Assembly: GCF_000344685.1 (NCBI RefSeq)
Contig: NW_006920411.1
Coordinates: 1,203,975 to 1,254,652, forward strand
Reading direction: 5' to 3'
From: Gloeophyllum trabeum ATCC 11539
Taxonomy: Eukaryota; Basidiomycota; Agaricomycetes; Gloeophyllales; Gloeophyllaceae
DNA length: 50,678 nucleotides
Part shown: one piece after another, positions 48,487 to 50,678 of the stretch
Layout: each line of letters starts with the position of its first letter
Position numbering within the stretch: the first letter of the stretch is position 1
The notes under the pieces: model-generated
Database searches by the model: none
Told to the model about the DNA's origin: nothing
The model's input: only the letters and a program-made list of their open reading frames with translations
Position numbers and translations under genes: made by a program

Positions 48487-49581
48487 CTACCGTTTTCCTT
48501 TCTTGCCTTTCGGTTTTGATGAATTCCTCGTCAGGGCGGCGCTCCCCTTCCCGCCGCTCGCGCTCCTGATTGCCTTGCGAACGTTGAGCACCTCGTCTCC
48601 GCCCGACTTCTCCTTCTTTGCTCGTTTGGATTCGTTCTCTAACTTGGAGATGATAGCCAGCGAGTTCTTCTTCTCTTCCTCAATGGACCGTTCGTTCGGC
48701 TCGAATTTCCGCTTGACGCCTTTTAACTTCTTCTCGCCTTCCAGCTGCCTATCGAACCGTCCCATGCTGGCCGTGCTAATGCGCGTAGTGGCCAGGGTGC
48801 GGTCGATATCCTTTTTACGTTCTTCACGTTCGGGCGCTTGCGATGACGAGCCCTGGGCCCGGGCTAGATTTTGGAGTTGCTGCCGCTCATTCTTGGCTAC
48901 CCGCGCTTTGCGCGAGTTGCGGAGTTCTTGGGCAGGGTCGTGGTCTACCTCTGTAAAGAGGGCAGGGTGTCAGAACCTCGAATACAAAAGACAGAAGTTT
49001 GAGAACGCACCGGCCCCCTGTTTAACCTCCGAGAGCCACGCCCCCTCGCCCTCCTTATTCTTACCGCCCCATCCCCAGCGATTAACCCATTCCTGCTTCT
49101 CCTCGTCCCACACCTTGCGGTCCTTGCGCTTCTTCTGGATGCCCTTCGCCTTCGCGAACTGCTCCCACTTCGTCGGGGGTTTTGGCTTGGGCAACGGCTT
49201 CGCGCGTGGAAGCTCGGTCGTCGGTGGGGGCAGCTGCGTGAGAGGCCCGTAAGGCGAGGGTACGGTGGGGAGGGCGGAGAGCGTCGAGAAGAGGGCCTGG
49301 ACGCCGTCACGCGCAGTGGCTAAGAGGTAGGCTTCCGTGTCTTCTCTGGATACGTTTTAATTAGGGAATGGGAAGGGGATGGGCTGGCTTACTCGTAGCT
49401 TTCCTTGTCTACTGGGTTCAGGTCGGTCACGGTGAGGTAACCTGCATCAATTACGAGAGGAATTTCCTTCTCGACAACGTTCAGCTTTCTACATATACTT
49501 TGTTAGGGAAGCATTCAACTAGGCAAGAATCCGAACATACTGTCGGGCTTCATGGGAGGCTAGGATTTCGGAGACGTCCAT
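48487..49581 (-). CDS. RRS1: Ribosome biogenesis regulator RRS1
   Basis: Nucleolar factor for 60S assembly that joins the 5S RNP (uL18, uL5, 5S rRNA) to the pre-60S with Rpf2. The start is MDVSEILASHEARQ at 49581. After an intron comes KLNVVEKEIPLVIDAGYLTV, then the block YLLATARDGVQALFSTL and the diagnostic PRAKPLPKPKPPTKWEQFAK. It continues with KGIQKKRKDRKVWDEEKQEW and RWGWGGKNK. The C-terminal third is lysine/arginine-rich (GVKRKFEPNERSIEEEKKN, then SKPKGKKGKR), fitting nucleolar targeting. About three introns are present. Neighbours TFIIB and RRN3 also serve gene expression, but nothing suggests a cluster. Confidence 0.95.
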
Positions 49582-50126
49582 GGTGGCGGGAGGAGAGAAA
49601 TATTGGACTGCCTAATAAGGTAACTAATGCAAGGTCGGAACTTGTGGCTGATCAAAAGCATCCTGCGCTAACCCATGGTTAACAAGCACCGCACAAAATG
49701 CTAAAATGTGCACCGCGCGTATTCCAGGGAAAATGAGACAATATGCGTAGAATACACCAGCAATGCCCTCCCAATGCTCCTCGAGGATAATGTAGGTGTA
49801 TTGGAACGTTCCCCACGCATTGTCCTTAGAATATGCAATAGATTATCCCTACAATACCCACACATTATCCCGGAGGCTGACAGAGCACGTCCCTCGTGCT
49901 CCTGCCGATTCTATTCTTGCTCGGATCCTCACTGGTCTGAATTGGTAATGGAGACTCGTAAAGAGGTGCAGAGGACTTCGATATTAGGCAGATATTCTTT
50001 ACTACTCTACAGCAGGTCCATCACATGTACTAGACAGCAGTTAATGGAGAGAAATCGTGCTTAGACAGTCACTTGAGGTTCTGAACGCCCCCGGTTCATC
50101 CAGCCTCATAGCTCATCGGTTAGAAC
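49582..50126. other. Divergent intergenic region, RRS1 / coiled-coil gene
   Basis: 545 bp between divergent genes. No coding sequence, TATA box or repeat is seen clearly. A cluster of atgc-poor, A-rich stretches such as aaaatgctaaaatgtgcacc near 49695 may belong to the promoters. Confidence 0.35.
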
Positions 50127-50678
50127 ATGCCCGCCGAGGATGAACCACAGGCGAAAGTGGCCACAAACAGGGCCATGATCGCCAAGATAACAGCACTGGA
50201 AGAAAGCCTTGCCGAGACAGAACAGACCGCAGATGGGGTAAAAGCGCAGCTAGACAAGACCATCAAAGCCGTAGCACGTCACAAAGCCAGAATCGAGGAG
50301 CTTGAAGAGACGAATGAAGCGCTCCAGATACGCCTCGAAGACTTGGAAACCCGTATGAAAGCGCTCGAAGACCAGTTCACCACGACATTTGGCAGCGGTG
50401 ATGCAAGCGAGACTGACGAGGAAGGGGAGGAGCAGTCGCAGGAGCGCCTAGACCGCCTCGAGCGAAGCTACCTAGCTACACAGGACCCGAGCTTGCGGGT
50501 GAGTGCAACGAAACCCGAGAGACGCTCGGCACTTACTTTCCACAGCACTTGATTCGAACAGTGTTTCAGCTGCTCATGGGCATTGGCCGTTTGACACCGG
50601 ATGTGCTCCCGACGTGGCCTACCGATCCCGAGGATGCCGAAGCATGGCCGAAAGATGACGCTACCGGCCAGCGGTTGG
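50127..50678 (+). CDS. Unknown coiled-coil protein, partial at window end
   Basis: I do not recognise a family. Exon 1 runs 50127-50498 (124 codons); exon 2 begins at 50546 after an intron of typical length and continues past the window. Residues about 15-95 form a long heptad-rich coil (ARHKARIEELEETNEALQIR), followed by an acidic linker (DASETDEEGEEQSQE). After the intron is a more hydrophobic block, HLIRTVFQLLMGI, and a Trp/Asp/Pro-rich stretch. The 3' part is missing, so length and function cannot be judged. It may be a lineage-specific basidiomycete protein. Confidence 0.7.

Overview
The window is nuclear DNA from a filamentous basidiomycete, most likely an Agaricomycete. The signs are compact genes split by many 45-80 nt GT-AG introns, intergenic gaps of about 90-870 bp on both strands, and a gene set fungi of this kind carry but budding yeast partly lacks (Barentsz-type exon-junction protein, RNF220-like E3, complex I LYR subunit, urease accessory protein). 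Species cannot be fixed from the sequence alone. I support 20 protein genes, 19 complete and one running off the right edge. I found no tRNA or rRNA gene, transposon, CRISPR array or clear pseudogene.

Layout. 1-514: flank with a 34-bp direct repeat and a perfect 30-bp palindrome. 515-1991 (+): THOC3/TEX1. 2360-6009 (-): large seven-helix membrane protein. 6397-10488 (-): lipin/PAH1. 11073-11570 (-): complex I LYR subunit NDUFB9. 11724-14268 (+): RRN3. 14548-15939 (+): nucleoside hydrolase. 16059-22267 (-): diaphanous-type formin. 22640-25926 (-): MCM6. 26071-27233 (+): tyrosine phosphatase family. 27355-30990 (-): VAC14. 31333-34858 (-): GH3 beta-glucosidase. 35415-36833 (+): RNF220-like RING protein. 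37702-38872 (+): eIF3f. 38964-39875 (-): UreF. 39991-41979 (+): AFG1. 42186-43470 (+): epoxide hydrolase. 43848-46454 (+): Barentsz/CASC3-like protein. 47214-48325 (+): TFIIB. 48487-49581 (-): RRS1. 50127 onward (+): unknown coiled-coil protein, partial.

Most of this is a housekeeping neighbourhood rather than a cluster with one job. Loose themes are gene expression (THOC3, RRN3, TFIIB, Barentsz, eIF3f, RRS1) and membrane lipid signalling (PAH1, VAC14). Several pairs are head to head across short gaps (NDUFB9/RRN3 153 bp, MCM6/phosphatase 144 bp, UreF/AFG1 115 bp) and probably share promoters. The MCM6 gap carries clustered ACGCG boxes, the expected G1/S control sequence.

The most notable points are the MCB-bearing palindrome upstream of THOC3, an RNF220-type E3 in a fungus, a Barentsz-like EJC protein, a GPCR-like topology in the large membrane protein, an N-terminal domain ahead of the GBD in the formin, and extreme gene structures (33-nt introns, a 17-nt microexon, a start codon in a 4-nt coding piece). 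I saw no convincing new multi-gene system.
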